NCBI GenBank assembly: GCA_964627605.1
Contig: CAZVGZ010000021.1
Location: forward strand, 1 to 61,194
DNA: 61,194 bases
Reading direction: 5' to 3'
Source: CAZVGZ01 sp964627605
Lineage (GTDB): Bacteria > Latescibacterota > MWCZ01 > CAZVGZ01
A program made the position numbers and the translations under genes. Shown here piece by piece: positions 10,067-19,280 of this stretch (the first letter of the stretch is position 1; every line of letters starts with the position of its first letter). The notes under the pieces were generated by a model. The model made no database searches and was not told where the DNA came from. It worked only from the letters and a program-made list of their open reading frames with translations.

Positions 10067-11254
10067 CTACGGCTGTCCTACGACCGCCGCACGGAATTTG
10101 GGCCATCGGTCGGCTGTAAATGCCGCCAAGATGCCCAAAGCCAAACCGAAGAAACCGCTGACCATCACGATGAGGCGCTTTTGGGGAAAGATGGCGATGT
10201 TGGGTGGCATGGCGCGGTCGACAATCTGGATGGTGGCGATGGTTTTCGCTTCCCTGATTTCTGCACGTTTGAGCTGCTGGAGCAGCAGCGCACTTACGAT
10301 GGTGGCCATCTCCACATCTCTGTAAAGCCGCCCGTATGTCATGGCCAGCAGCGGGGCGTCGGCCAGAGGCAATAGAGCCCTGCGGGACTCCGGGCTGCCA
10401 GCAAGGACAATTCGTGGGGCTTCGCTCGAAGCTGGTACCATAGTCAGCCGTTCGTGTTCAAGCGCTGAGAGCGTCGCTTCAAGCTCCTTGGCGGTGGGAT
10501 GTCGCGGTCCCAATGCCTGTCTGGCGGCACGAAGCCGGACACGCGTGTCGATCGCTTTGGCCTCAAGTTCGGCTTGTGCGGTCACAGTCGCCCGCAACTG
10601 CGCTGGCAACGCAACCACTCCGGTCCGTACTGCGAAATCTTTTAGCGCCTCCTCGGCGCGGGATAGCCGGGCGTTGGCTGAATCCATTTCGGTCTGGAGA
10701 AAATTCTTTTCCAGAGTGGCGTGGTTCGTCAGAAAAAAGACAGACAGACTGTCGACGACGTCAATAACGACGTTTGCCAGCTTTGCCGCCATCAACGAGT
10801 CGCCGTCCTCCGCGTCGATTCGGATCGCGCCTTCCCTCGTTACCAAAAACCGCACTTTTTCATCGAGCGTCGCAGCCGCGCCGATGGTATCATCGCTCTC
10901 ATAATGGGTGACCAGGTCCATTCGCCTCACGACATGTCGCCGCATCGTTTCTGAGCTTAGCAATGTAATAACTCTGTCAAGGGAGATACCACCTGCGCTA
11001 AGCCCTTCCCACGGCAAACCACGGAGCAGACCTACCACACCGGTCTCCTCTTCAGGGGGCAACATTATCACCGCCCTGGCTTTGTAGACTTTGGGCAAGA
11101 TCAGAGCTATTGCGGCAGATAGCACAGATACCGCGATGACGACTGAGGCCACAAGTGACCTCCAGACGTAGACTGTGTGTAGTAGGCCTAGCACACCTCC
11201 AACCTGCGATGCGGTGATGTTGGCCCCGGTCGGTGTTGTATCAGTCTCTACCAT
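10067..11254 (-). CDS. Polysaccharide co-polymerase / chain-length determinant (Wzz-like)
   Basis: Inner-membrane protein of 395 residues with one membrane segment near 32-54 and a second near 362-381, enclosing a periplasmic domain that is helical in its second half (coiled-coil-like around TEMDSANARLSRAEEALKDF). The N-terminal Wzz region shows LPKVYKARAVIMLPPEE. The C-terminus has the family Pro-rich stretch before the last helix (VDRAMPPNIAIFPQKRLIVM). It has no cytoplasmic tyrosine-kinase domain, so it is of the short GumC/Wzz type. It sits 10 bp after the Wza-like gene; the two are expected to act as one trans-envelope export path that sets polymer length. Confidence 0.88.
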   Translation of the reverse strand: MVETDTTPTGANITASQVGGVLGLLHTVYVWRSLVASVVIAVSVLSAAIALILPKVYKARAVIMLPPEEETGVVGLLRGLPWEGLSAGGISLDRVITLLSSETMRRHVVRRMDLVTHYESDDTIGAAATLDEKVRFLVTREGAIRIDAEDGDSLMAAKLANVVIDVVDSLSVFFLTNHATLEKNFLQTEMDSANARLSRAEEALKDFAVRTGVVALPAQLRATVTAQAELEAKAIDTRVRLRAARQALGPRHPTAKELEATLSALEHERLTMVPASSEAPRIVLAGSPESRRALLPLADAPLLAMTYGRLYRDVEMATIVSALLLQQLKRAEIREAKTIATIQIVDRAMPPNIAIFPQKRLIVMVSGFFGLALGILAAFTADRWPKFRAAVVGQP

Positions 11255-11264
11255 GGTTATTCCG

Positions 11265-12866
11265 TTAAAGACTCCGAACTAGAATGAGTGTTGTGGCGAG
11301 CTGTCCAACGACGTTCAAGATATCTTTCATCAGTATCCACCAGTCGATCTCTTCATCCTCTGGCACAAAGACAACATCACCAGGTTCGATAGTTGCCGAC
11401 CCCGCTTTGAGCCAAACACCCGTGTTGCGCTTGATAACCCTGGCGTGGCGGGTGTCGGCGTTCCACGCTGTGCCACCAGCCAGTTCGACATACCCGCCCC
11501 AATCCAGGCTCTGGTCGTAAGCGACAATTCCCGGAGACGTCACCTGACCGATGACCTCAACACCAGTGACCTGGGTTGGAACCACGATGCGATCGCCGTC
11601 TTTCAGCACTATGTTGGCAACATCAGGTGGCGGGTCGGACATAACCGACCGGAACCCTCTTAATGCAACTGGCCCGGTGCGACGAACTCTCGCTTTGAGA
11701 TAGGCGTATTCGAGGTCTGTCATCGCGGTTCGGGGTACTGACCCCAACCTTGCGGTGTCTGGATCGGTCCACTCAGCCATGACTTTCCTGATTACCGTCG
11801 CACCGCCGATGTCTGCGCCAACGGTTAGCCCCCCAGCGGCGTCCAATACGTCTCTGAGTCTGGTGACTCCATCAATAATCGGATAGGTTCCAGGCCTCGG
11901 TAGTTGGCCCTCAACGGTGACCAGGGCCGGCTTGCGTAGTGCCGATGAAGACTGTACGGCGATGAAATCGTTTCGACCGACTTTGGGGTCCGATTCGCCA
12001 CTTATGACTCTGGACAGATTGAGAGTTTCTAGAGTGTGAGTCACCGCGCCTGGGCCTGCGTGTCCGATCTGGGCGCTCGCAGATGAGATATCTCCAGGAA
12101 CACCGCCAGCCAGTTCGATAAGCGTGGAAACCATGTCACTGGGATGCCACTCGTAGAATTCGGGATTGGCTACCTGGCCCATGATCGCAACCGAATCGAG
12201 GCGGGCGGGAACCACGACGACGTCCCCCATCTCCACTTCAGGATTGGCGCTCAAATCACCGAGTTTTTCGAACCGCAAAAGATCAACAGGAATCGTCCGC
12301 CGTCCTCGCTTTATCTCAATCCGTCGTTCCGATGCATCAGGGGTCAGCCACCCTGCGGACAGGATGACATCGCTGGCTCGCTCAACTGGTGTGGCGCGAA
12401 CCGCACCGGGAACTACGACCTCACCGCCGACAAACACTCTGAACTGCCGCACGGATGTTAGGACAACGGCGGTTGGGAGGTCTCCAAATATCCTGCGCAC
12501 ACTGTTTAGAATCGCTGATCTGGCGTCAGCGAGCGTCCGCCCGGCGACTGGAACCGCGCCAACCTGCGGAATGAGCAGCTGGCCGTCAGGGGTTACCACC
12601 GACGGGAAAGTCTGGGCCACGGCACCCAACACACTAATCGCCAACTGATCGCCAGGCCCCAAAACGTAGGTCTCTGGATCAATTACCCGGTCCAAAGCCA
12701 CTTTGTCTGGGTCAAGGCGCGTTGGAGGCAGGTTCCGCATCAGCGGCTCGGATGAAGACTTCAGTGTCGGCTTTTGTGTCACCGGATTGATGCTCTGTCC
12801 CAAGGTCACTCCGGCTGACACAAACGCCAACATCACAACTGCCGAAATATGACGGCTAGGAACCAT
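11265..12866 (-). CDS. Polysaccharide export protein with SLBB domains (Wza-like)
   Basis: Outer-membrane export channel component, 533 residues. A signal peptide covers about the first 23 residues and appears to be cleaved after TLG. A polysaccharide-export domain follows (YVLGPGDQLAISVLG, then VTPDGQLLIPQVGAVPVAG). At least three SLBB-type beta-grasp repeats come next, recognised by VFVGGEVVVPGAVRATP, VEGQLPRPGTYPII and VIGQVTSPGIVAYD. A hydrophobic C-terminal stretch (ILMKDILNVVGQLATTLILV) may be the membrane anchor. There is no lipobox Cys. The ATG has GGAG six bases upstream and overlaps the rfbB stop by 11 bp. Confidence 0.92.
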   Translation of the reverse strand: MVPSRHISAVVMLAFVSAGVTLGQSINPVTQKPTLKSSSEPLMRNLPPTRLDPDKVALDRVIDPETYVLGPGDQLAISVLGAVAQTFPSVVTPDGQLLIPQVGAVPVAGRTLADARSAILNSVRRIFGDLPTAVVLTSVRQFRVFVGGEVVVPGAVRATPVERASDVILSAGWLTPDASERRIEIKRGRRTIPVDLLRFEKLGDLSANPEVEMGDVVVVPARLDSVAIMGQVANPEFYEWHPSDMVSTLIELAGGVPGDISSASAQIGHAGPGAVTHTLETLNLSRVISGESDPKVGRNDFIAVQSSSALRKPALVTVEGQLPRPGTYPIIDGVTRLRDVLDAAGGLTVGADIGGATVIRKVMAEWTDPDTARLGSVPRTAMTDLEYAYLKARVRRTGPVALRGFRSVMSDPPPDVANIVLKDGDRIVVPTQVTGVEVIGQVTSPGIVAYDQSLDWGGYVELAGGTAWNADTRHARVIKRNTGVWLKAGSATIEPGDVVFVPEDEEIDWWILMKDILNVVGQLATTLILVRSL

Positions 12867-13872
12867 CGGATGCTCCGTATTGACGTGCGTAATACTCAGC
12901 GTATTCTCCCCTTTTTATCGGCTCCCACCAGTCTCGATGAGACTCGTACCAATCAACGGTATCTGAGAGGGACGCCTCGAAATTGCGCTTGGGTTTCCAT
13001 CCCAAACCCTCAATCTTGCTGGTATCAACGGCGTAGCGTTGATCGTGTCCGGGGCGGTCTTTGACATGCTCTACCAGCCCCGCTGGTTTGCCTAACCGCG
13101 CAAGGACCTGGTCGGCTAGCTCAACAGTGTTGACACTGTTTCCACCGCCAATATTGTAAGCCTCGCCCACCTCACCACGCCTGAGCACTCTGTCTATTCC
13201 CAGGCAGTGATCGTCAACGTGAATGTAATCGCGCACAGCTGTGCCTGAGCCGTAGATAGGCAGCGGCGTGTCGTCCAGGGCGTTGGTAACAAAAAGCGGC
13301 ACAACTTTCTCTGGATACTGATAGGGCCCGATGTTGTTCGACCCGCGTGTTATCAAGACCGGCACCCCGAAAGAGTCGAAATATGATCGAACTATAAGCT
13401 CACCACCGGCCTTCGCTGCTGAGTAGGGAGAGCAGGGCTTCAAAAGATCGCTCTCGCTTGAGAAGACCCCCGCTGGTATGTCGCCGTAGACCTCATCGGT
13501 GCTGATCTGTAGAAACCGCTCACAGCCGCTCGCCATCGCCGCCTCTAAAAGAACATAGGGGCCGTTTACGTTGCTCTGAATGAAGCTGCCAGGATCGGTG
13601 AGCGACCTGTCAACATGTGTTTCAGCAGCAAAATTGACGATCCAGTCCGCGCGTTCAGCAAGGGGAGTAACGACTTCACTGTCGCAGATGTCCCCGCGCA
13701 CAAACTCATATCGAGGATCGGCATCAATCTCTACAAGGTTGCCCAGATTGCCTGAATATGTCAACTTGTCCAGGTTGATTACACTTTCGTCAGGGTGATC
13801 TTGCAGGGTCATTCGGATGAAATTGGACCCGATAAACCCAGCACCCCCGGTCACCAGCAATGTCTTGTCCAT
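12856..13872 (-). CDS. rfbB: dTDP-glucose 4,6-dehydratase
   Basis: Short-chain dehydrogenase that converts dTDP-glucose to dTDP-4-keto-6-deoxyglucose, the precursor of rhamnose and other deoxysugars, in the cytoplasm. Seen: the NAD-binding GGAGFIGSNFI at the N-terminus, the family motif AAETHVDRSL, the catalytic STDEVYGD and YSAAKAGGE pair, and the late motifs RGSNNIGPYQYPEK and KDRPGHDQRYA. I prefer the ATG at 13872 (338 residues), because the GGAGFIG motif then begins near residue 9 as usual; an upstream ATG at 13893 adds seven residues. Its presence implies a deoxysugar in the polymer. No rfbA, rfbC or rfbD is in the window. Confidence 0.95.
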   Translation of the reverse strand: MDKTLLVTGGAGFIGSNFIRMTLQDHPDESVINLDKLTYSGNLGNLVEIDADPRYEFVRGDICDSEVVTPLAERADWIVNFAAETHVDRSLTDPGSFIQSNVNGPYVLLEAAMASGCERFLQISTDEVYGDIPAGVFSSESDLLKPCSPYSAAKAGGELIVRSYFDSFGVPVLITRGSNNIGPYQYPEKVVPLFVTNALDDTPLPIYGSGTAVRDYIHVDDHCLGIDRVLRRGEVGEAYNIGGGNSVNTVELADQVLARLGKPAGLVEHVKDRPGHDQRYAVDTSKIEGLGWKPKRNFEASLSDTVDWYESHRDWWEPIKRGEYAEYYARQYGASDGS

Positions 13873-13899
13873 TGAGCTCTGTTCTTCTCGCATGGAAGT

Positions 13900-14673
13900 C
13901 TAGACGTCAAACGTCAGCAACTGTTCCCCTGGTGGAACAACTGCGCACTTCGCGTCAAGCAGCCCCTCTGCTTCAAGTGCGGTCTTCGCCCCATCGGCAA
14001 CCAGTCTCGGATCGTTATTCGTGCGGCTCAGATGGGCCAAAACCACCTGCCCAACACCTCGACGGACCGCGGCAACCATTAGATCAAACCCGTCTGGGTT
14101 GTTAAGATGCCCAACACCGCTGTCGATACGCTGCTTGACCGGCCACGGATATGGTCCATCCTTGAGCATCTGCCTGTCATGGTTGGCTTCGATCACAGCC
14201 GTATGAACTCCAGCTATCCGTTCCCTGACGACGTTTGTTACCGTCCCCATATCTGTCGCAACTGCGAGCCGTCGTTTTCCATCGTCAACGACGAACCCGA
14301 CCGGGTCGGAGGCGTCGTGAGGTATCGAAAACGGATGTACGCTGAAGGCGCCCACCACGAACTCGTCCCCTGCGACGAAAGTCTCAAGTCGTTCGTCGTG
14401 TTTTATCAGCGGCCTCATAGCCGAAAGCGTGCCCTGTGTGCCGTATATAGGAATTCGGAACCTGCGGGCAAGAACGCCTGCACTCCGAACGTGGTCGCCA
14501 TGCTCGTGGGTTATAACGATGCCGCATAATGAGTTGGGAGAAACACCTGCACTGATAATAGTGTCTGTGATGTGGCCAGCGCTGAGTCCTGCGTCCACCA
14601 AGAGAGCCGCGCCGCTGCTGCTGACAAGCCAACTGTTTCCTGCGCTGCTACTGCCAAGAGCGATAAGCTCCAT
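13900..14673 (-). CDS. MBL-fold metallo-hydrolase (YycJ/WalJ-like)
   Basis: Metallo-beta-lactamase-fold hydrolase of 257 residues. It starts with the family-typical LIALGSSSAGNSWLV, followed by the metal site HEHGDH at 56-61, a further ligand region ATDMGT, the late EANHD and a final HLSRTNNDP. This order matches the YycJ/WalJ group, whose members are predicted nucleases. It is probably a housekeeping cytoplasmic enzyme rather than part of the polysaccharide pathway, although it lies first in the same-strand run, with rfbB following within about 30 bp. Confidence 0.85.
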   Translation of the reverse strand: MELIALGSSSAGNSWLVSSSGAALLVDAGLSAGHITDTIISAGVSPNSLCGIVITHEHGDHVRSAGVLARRFRIPIYGTQGTLSAMRPLIKHDERLETFVAGDEFVVGAFSVHPFSIPHDASDPVGFVVDDGKRRLAVATDMGTVTNVVRERIAGVHTAVIEANHDRQMLKDGPYPWPVKQRIDSGVGHLNNPDGFDLMVAAVRRGVGQVVLAHLSRTNNDPRLVADGAKTALEAEGLLDAKCAVVPPGEQLLTFDV

Positions 14674-14777
14674 ATGCCGAACGCTCCTGGACTTGCCGTC
14701 GCGGTCCCACCAAAGCGAGTGAAATTACGCGGCCAGTCCAGAAGCGTCAAGGTTGATCAGCTTGGTACCGCCCCTAT

Positions 14778-15869
14778 TCAATTGGTTTTTCGCGCACCGA
14801 CCCGCTTGAGTCCCCTCAAATCGGTCGGTGCGAGTCTCGGAGCTGCGTTGACTACGTGTATAGGGAAACGGACTGTGTACCACGACCCCAAGATTCCTAT
14901 TCCGTCACCTTGGACGTTGTAGATCGCCCCAACATCGGAGTCGTTCCCGCTATTCCCCTGCCCGACAGTGCGATAGAAGTCCCAAAGATCCTCGTCCAGA
15001 GCGTTAATCACAACGTCGTAGTCACCCTCGAACCGGAAAAAGAACCAGAACAGGTCCATGCCTGTGCTGTCACCGATTATCGGCATCAACGCCAGGCGGC
15101 GATCATTTCGGAAATTGTCGCGCTCGTACTCGATGCGCGACCAGGGCCAATCTACTTGGTCTTTCAGTTCACCAGTAGCTGTATCCATGTGATCGGTGTA
15201 CAGCTCCGCGTAATCATACTCGTCGTAACTCTTCAACCAACGACCCTCGGGGGCTGAAGTATCAGCCTGGATGCCCAGTACGTATCCAGCGGGCGTGGCT
15301 CCCAGGTTCTCCCACTCCAGGCGCAGAGGGATATCTTCGAAACTCACAGCGTACTGCCCAGGGTACACAATCGTAGTGTCAACACCGCCGGAAGTGACGC
15401 GAATCGGATCCGGCAATGTGGTCTGAGCCCATACTGTAAGTGTCTGTCCTTCGATTACAGCTTCAACATCAAGCCGGTAGGTTTTCCCGGACTCAGGAAA
15501 CATTGAGGGGTTAGAATATACGCCAACCTGTCCGGTCTGAATCAGCCCCTGCTGCCCGGGCTGGATCCGCTCGGACAGCGGAAAGACCGTGTTGTCGTCC
15601 AGATTTTTCAGTGTCACGCTGGCCCCGCTCACCCGCACCAGATCGTCGTCCCGACCATCCCAATACTTGTCCATACTGATGGTCCTGCGGATAACAACAC
15701 TGTCCACAGCTACCCCCGGTTTCAATACTCCGCGTATTAGCAGCGCAGGCTTGGCGACGTCGTAATCATTTGCGGTCATGAACTGGCAGCTCACGCCACC
15801 AACGCAAAGGAGCGCGATGACAGCGCCAGCCCTCACAAGAGGAGGCATTTTCAGTTTCGATATCATCAA
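14778..15869 (-). CDS. DUF4249-like outer-membrane lipoprotein
   Basis: Protein of 363 residues with a hydrophobic export signal that ends GGVSC, which could be a lipobox with an unusual Gly at position -3. The body resembles the DUF4249 family of Bacteroidota-type lipoproteins: an early beta-rich domain with SGASVTLKNLDDN (a CarboxypepD/transthyretin-like strand set), then YRLDVEA, and a conserved WTVRFPIHV-like C-terminal strand. It lies 12 bp downstream of the TonB-dependent receptor on the same strand, and DUF4249 genes are commonly paired with such receptors. It is likely a surface- or periplasm-facing partner of the receptor. Ligand unknown. Confidence 0.72.
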   Translation of the reverse strand: MMISKLKMPPLVRAGAVIALLCVGGVSCQFMTANDYDVAKPALLIRGVLKPGVAVDSVVIRRTISMDKYWDGRDDDLVRVSGASVTLKNLDDNTVFPLSERIQPGQQGLIQTGQVGVYSNPSMFPESGKTYRLDVEAVIEGQTLTVWAQTTLPDPIRVTSGGVDTTIVYPGQYAVSFEDIPLRLEWENLGATPAGYVLGIQADTSAPEGRWLKSYDEYDYAELYTDHMDTATGELKDQVDWPWSRIEYERDNFRNDRRLALMPIIGDSTGMDLFWFFFRFEGDYDVVINALDEDLWDFYRTVGQGNSGNDSDVGAIYNVQGDGIGILGSWYTVRFPIHVVNAAPRLAPTDLRGLKRVGARKTN

Positions 15870-15881
15870 TCCAGCCCCTGG

Positions 15882-18167
15882 CTAAAACTCAAAATCAACG
15901 CCGATAGATGGGAATATCGGCAGCATCTTCAGTTCGTCTATTCCACCAGCCCTCGCAGCTTCATCCTCACGCCACGGTTCGCCAAAAAGATCCGGTGTCC
16001 TGTTGAAAATGTTTTCCTGGTCCAAGACATTGACCACCTGGAGGTAGGGCTTCAGGCTCCAACGTTTAAACTTAAAGTTATAGCTCAACCCCATGTCCAA
16101 CCTCTGATACATGGGAAGGCGCTTCTGGTTTAGTGGCCCACGGTGAATGATGGGAGCCTGGTTGCCAAAGTCGTCGAAGATGTTGCCCACCCCGACGGTC
16201 TCTGTGTAGGGCTGCCCTGATGCCAGCGAGTACCTGGCGTTGAGCGTTCCTCTGCCGTCTTTTCCCCAATGCCACTGATAGACTGTATTCATCGACTGTC
16301 GCCTATCGTATTTGGGATAGAAGTTCTGTGGGTCGATCTTGCCCTTATCGTCGTTTACCTGTGGGAAACGCCTGACTGTCCAGCCCTGCGAGAATGATAT
16401 CCAACCAGTATGACGCCCAGTAGATTTCTTGATCTGGATGTCCGTCCCATAGGCCTGGCCCACACCTCTTAGGAGGAAGCCCCCAGAGGTAAGCGCATCA
16501 GCGTCGACGTTGTAGTTGAACGCCGTAACTTCGTCGTAATCCTTGAAATATGCTTCCCACTCAATGCTCCACGCATCTCCGACATTATGCTCTATACCAG
16601 CGACCCAGTGTGTTGCTTTCGTCGGTCCGGCGGTGGTATCCGCCATAAACCAGATATCGCTCAGGAACGTAATTCCCTGGAACTCCCTGGGTACCCGGAA
16701 TATAGGCTGGTGATAGATGCCCCACGCCGCTTTGAAAAATGTATCGGTTGTGAACTGGTATCTGCCTGCCAAACGGGGATCAAACCGATTATAGCCCCCC
16801 TCGGTGAAGTGGCTGGCACGAAATCCTGGCTGGAGCGTGAACATGTTGGTCACTTTCCAGGTGTCCTGGACATAGCCTGCTATATGTAGCACGTCCTGGT
16901 TTACCGATCCAAAGTCGTTCCCCTGTATCCTGTTGTGGAAGTTGAGCGTAAACCATTTGACGTTCCAGCCGATTTCGGCGGCGTGATCCTGCGTGGGAAA
17001 CCAGTTCAGATCGCCTTTGAACGACCAGTCCGTCAGGTCGTTCGTCTGCTCGAACCTTAGCCCCTCGACCTCTATGGTGGCCTTGGAATCGAAATCGCTG
17101 CCCGTTACGACGAAATGCGAGAACCACCGAGGATTGAAGATGTGGGTCCACTGAGCGCTGAACGTCTTGTTGCCCCACCACAGGTCCACGTCGAAACCGT
17201 CGGGCGTGACCTGGAAATGGTCGCGGCCTGCGTAGGCAGCCACGGTAAGCTGATCGTCTTGCGAGAAAACCTGATGGGTCTTGCCCTGGAGATCGTAGAA
17301 TGAGTAACCGAAAACAGTGTCCAGGTTCGCAAGTTTGAGGATCGGCTCCAGATAGGTCCTTCTGCCTGATGCCAACCATGAGCCTCTACCAACTGGGCCC
17401 TGAAGAGTCAGGCGCGAACTGAGAAGGCTGACGCCGCCGATCCCCTCGTACTGGTTCTTGTTGCCCTCGTCGGTGATGACGTTGAGGACGCTCGATAGGC
17501 GCGCGCCGTATTTGGCTGGAAAGCCGCCCCTGAGTAGTTCGGTGGACTTTGCCGCGTCCGCTGGAAACGTGCTGAACAGCCCGAAGAGGTGGGAGGCGTT
17601 GTAGACATCTGTGCCATCCAACAGCACGAGGTTCTCATCTGGAGCGCCGCCGCGCACGTAGAGCCCCACCGAGAAATCTGACAGCGACAACACTCCTGGA
17701 AGAGTCTGCACAGTGCGGATGGGGTCCGCTTCGAGCATCACATGCCCTGCGGATTTGAGCTCCGTCCCCCTTAGAGTCAGACGGCCAGGCGAAATGTCGT
17801 AGGTTTCCGCATCGTCGCGGTCGGCGGAGATTGCGAGCACCGCTAGCTCAATCGCCTCTTCGCCCAGGTTGATGTTGACGATGGCGTCCTCATCAGCGGT
17901 GACGTTGATCGTCTGCTCGTATTTTTCATAGCCGATGTAGGCGCAGACCAGTTCAAAAGCGCCAGCGGACAGTCCAGGGATGGCGTAGTAGCCGTGCTCA
18001 TTGGTCATGGTGCCCGCACGAGGGTTTTTGATAAACACAGGTACGTAGGGCAGTGACTCGCTGCTGGCTGCGTCTCTGACGTAGCCGCTTATCGTCGCAG
18101 CATCTATCGAGGATGAAACCAGTCCGGCGGCCAGTGCTGTGAACACTAGCAATCTTGCTCTAATCAT
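15882..18167 (-). CDS. TonB-dependent receptor with N-terminal carboxypeptidase-regulatory-like domain
   Basis: Outer-membrane active transporter of about 761 residues. The start is taken at ATG 18167 because a clear signal peptide follows (MIRARLLVFTALAAGLVSSS) and a GGAG precedes it; a longer reading from 18233 adds 22 polar residues. After the signal comes a beta-sandwich domain (ISGYVRDAASSESLPYVPVF, NEHGYYAI), then the plug (VQTLPGVLSL, YVRGGAPDENLVLLDG), then the 22-strand barrel. It ends in the terminal aromatic GVDFEF, as barrel-assembly substrates do. The gene architecture matches FCB-type receptors. Substrate is not predictable. It is likely co-transcribed with the DUF4249-like gene. 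Confidence 0.92.
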   Translation of the reverse strand: MIRARLLVFTALAAGLVSSSIDAATISGYVRDAASSESLPYVPVFIKNPRAGTMTNEHGYYAIPGLSAGAFELVCAYIGYEKYEQTINVTADEDAIVNINLGEEAIELAVLAISADRDDAETYDISPGRLTLRGTELKSAGHVMLEADPIRTVQTLPGVLSLSDFSVGLYVRGGAPDENLVLLDGTDVYNASHLFGLFSTFPADAAKSTELLRGGFPAKYGARLSSVLNVITDEGNKNQYEGIGGVSLLSSRLTLQGPVGRGSWLASGRRTYLEPILKLANLDTVFGYSFYDLQGKTHQVFSQDDQLTVAAYAGRDHFQVTPDGFDVDLWWGNKTFSAQWTHIFNPRWFSHFVVTGSDFDSKATIEVEGLRFEQTNDLTDWSFKGDLNWFPTQDHAAEIGWNVKWFTLNFHNRIQGNDFGSVNQDVLHIAGYVQDTWKVTNMFTLQPGFRASHFTEGGYNRFDPRLAGRYQFTTDTFFKAAWGIYHQPIFRVPREFQGITFLSDIWFMADTTAGPTKATHWVAGIEHNVGDAWSIEWEAYFKDYDEVTAFNYNVDADALTSGGFLLRGVGQAYGTDIQIKKSTGRHTGWISFSQGWTVRRFPQVNDDKGKIDPQNFYPKYDRRQSMNTVYQWHWGKDGRGTLNARYSLASGQPYTETVGVGNIFDDFGNQAPIIHRGPLNQKRLPMYQRLDMGLSYNFKFKRWSLKPYLQVVNVLDQENIFNRTPDLFGEPWREDEAARAGGIDELKMLPIFPSIGVDFEF

Positions 18168-18311
18168 CGTCTCAACTCCAGAGGTGCGGCTGTCGATGCG
18201 TGAACAGTTGCAACGTGCATCAGGTATTCGCACGCCCGATGTAGCTAGAGTGTGTGGTGCTGGGTGGAATCGGTGGTCGTAAGGAACGCCGATAATCTAA
18301 TATAGAGCGGT

Positions 18312-18525
18312 ATGGTCGGTCAGGGGTTGCTGTTGTCGGTCGCTGCGGCGCTTGTCATCGCGCTGGGTGGTTGGGTGCTGATGCCTCACCGATTCGCAGG
18401 TCGAGGAATACTGGTACAACGGCGAGGTGCGTTCAAGGGTCGCCGATGTTGATGGTGACGGTTGTCAGGAGGTGGTGCTTCCCAAGCAGGACGGTTATGT
18501 GATGATTGCGAAGAAAAAGGCGTAG
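18312..18525 (+). pseudogene. Frameshifted remnant of an exported FG-GAP/VCBS-repeat protein
   Basis: From ATG 18312 one frame encodes a good export signal (MVGQGLLLSVAAALVIALGG) and then runs to a TGA at 18450. The +1 frame, open from 18382 to TAG at 18523, encodes YNGEVRSRVADVDGDGCQEV followed by VLPKQDGYVMIAKKK, which contains the calcium-loop pattern of an FG-GAP/VCBS repeat (DVDGDG). Joining the two frames between about 18385 and 18445 gives a tiny exported protein with a single repeat. Either a frameshift has killed a gene that had already lost most of its length, or one sequencing error splits a genuine short gene. Confidence 0.45.
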
Positions 18526-18638
18526 AGCCGGTGTTAACCAGCTCCACGCCCCACGTCGCGCAAGGGGCGGACACAAGCACCTAGGCGGCGAACTCGTAAA
18601 CCTGTTCGTTCGGTGGGTGAGATCCATTCCGTGGACCT

Positions 18639-18836
18639 CTAAATTCTTCTCGCGTCGCTATTTGACGTGCGAATCGCCTCAAAAAGCCTCTTGATCTCAT
18701 CCATCTCAAAGTAAACTAACGCGAAATCGCCATCGGGCGTCTTCTGGTGCCACTCTCGACTAAGAGTATCGCCGACCTGCTTCGTCGGTGGCCCGTGCGC
18801 CTTGAATCTCGCTACTGAACTCTTTCCAGACATCAA
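18639..18836 (-). pseudogene. Fragment of a small dimeric alpha/beta-barrel-like protein
   Basis: A 65-residue reading frame containing SREWHQKTPDGDFALVYFE and then FEAIRTSNSD. In roughly 100-residue bacterial proteins of the antibiotic-monooxygenase-like type this corresponds to the second half (pattern xQxTPxGDxxVVYxExxD followed by SDxPF). The first 40 or so residues are missing: the frame is closed by a TAG at 18843, only six bases before the TTG start. The expected C-terminal end is replaced by ARRI and a stop. I read it as a decayed fragment rather than a functional gene. The family assignment is from memory of the pattern only. Confidence 0.35.
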
Positions 18837-18980
18837 GCTTGCCTAGTAGAATAGGTATGCACATCTCAACTTGCGACGCGGCGCTTGGACTGACCACACA
18901 AAAGTGTGTCTAACTGGACAGAACGATCATCCCAAACATGTTGCTCGAACACGGCTTGTGGCAGGCGCTGAATGTGTGGA

Positions 18981-19196
18981 CTAGGCCGGATTCAAAAACG
19001 TAACGTCCGGCTTTCCTATGACACCGGCTTCTTTCATGGCATCAGCCAGATTAGCAGCGGACATGAAGGTTTTGGCCTGATCCATCGAACCTAACTCAAT
19101 CAAAGCCGTGACCGTGTTAGGCTCTCCGTCAACTGTGCACACGCTCGCACTTACTTCTCCGCCCTCAATGTAACTATGGAATAGTTCGAATACAAA
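18981..19196 (-). pseudogene. N-terminally truncated ABM/cyclase-like small protein
   Basis: On the minus strand an open stretch runs from just after a TAA (19197-19199) to TAG 18981-18983 and encodes 71 residues with no usable start codon near its beginning. It contains EPNTVTALIELGSMDQAKTF, then ANLADAMKEAGVIGKPDVTF. This matches the C-terminal two thirds of a common 85 to 95 residue bacterial family, with the usual wording DPNEVxVxLExxSLEKAKxF followed by SPELxEAMxxAGVxGxPxxxFL. The N-terminal strand and start codon are lost, so it is probably a pseudogene. Confidence 0.5.
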
Positions 19197-19229
19197 TTAA
19201 GCATACAATATTATGCACAGTGCCTAAGA

Positions 19230-19262
19230 AAATAGGGCGTCAATTTACAGACCGACGCCCCG
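19230..19262 (-). terminator. Rho-independent-type terminator after the aldo/keto reductase
   Basis: Perfect 7-bp inverted repeat, GGGCGTC at 19235-19241 and GACGCCC at 19254-19260, with a 12-base loop. Read on the minus strand, the hairpin is followed by TATTTTCTT. It lies 20 bp beyond the stop of the minus-strand reductase gene, so it is placed to end that transcript. Confidence 0.65.
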
Positions 19263-19280
19263 GCTACCTACTGACCGACC

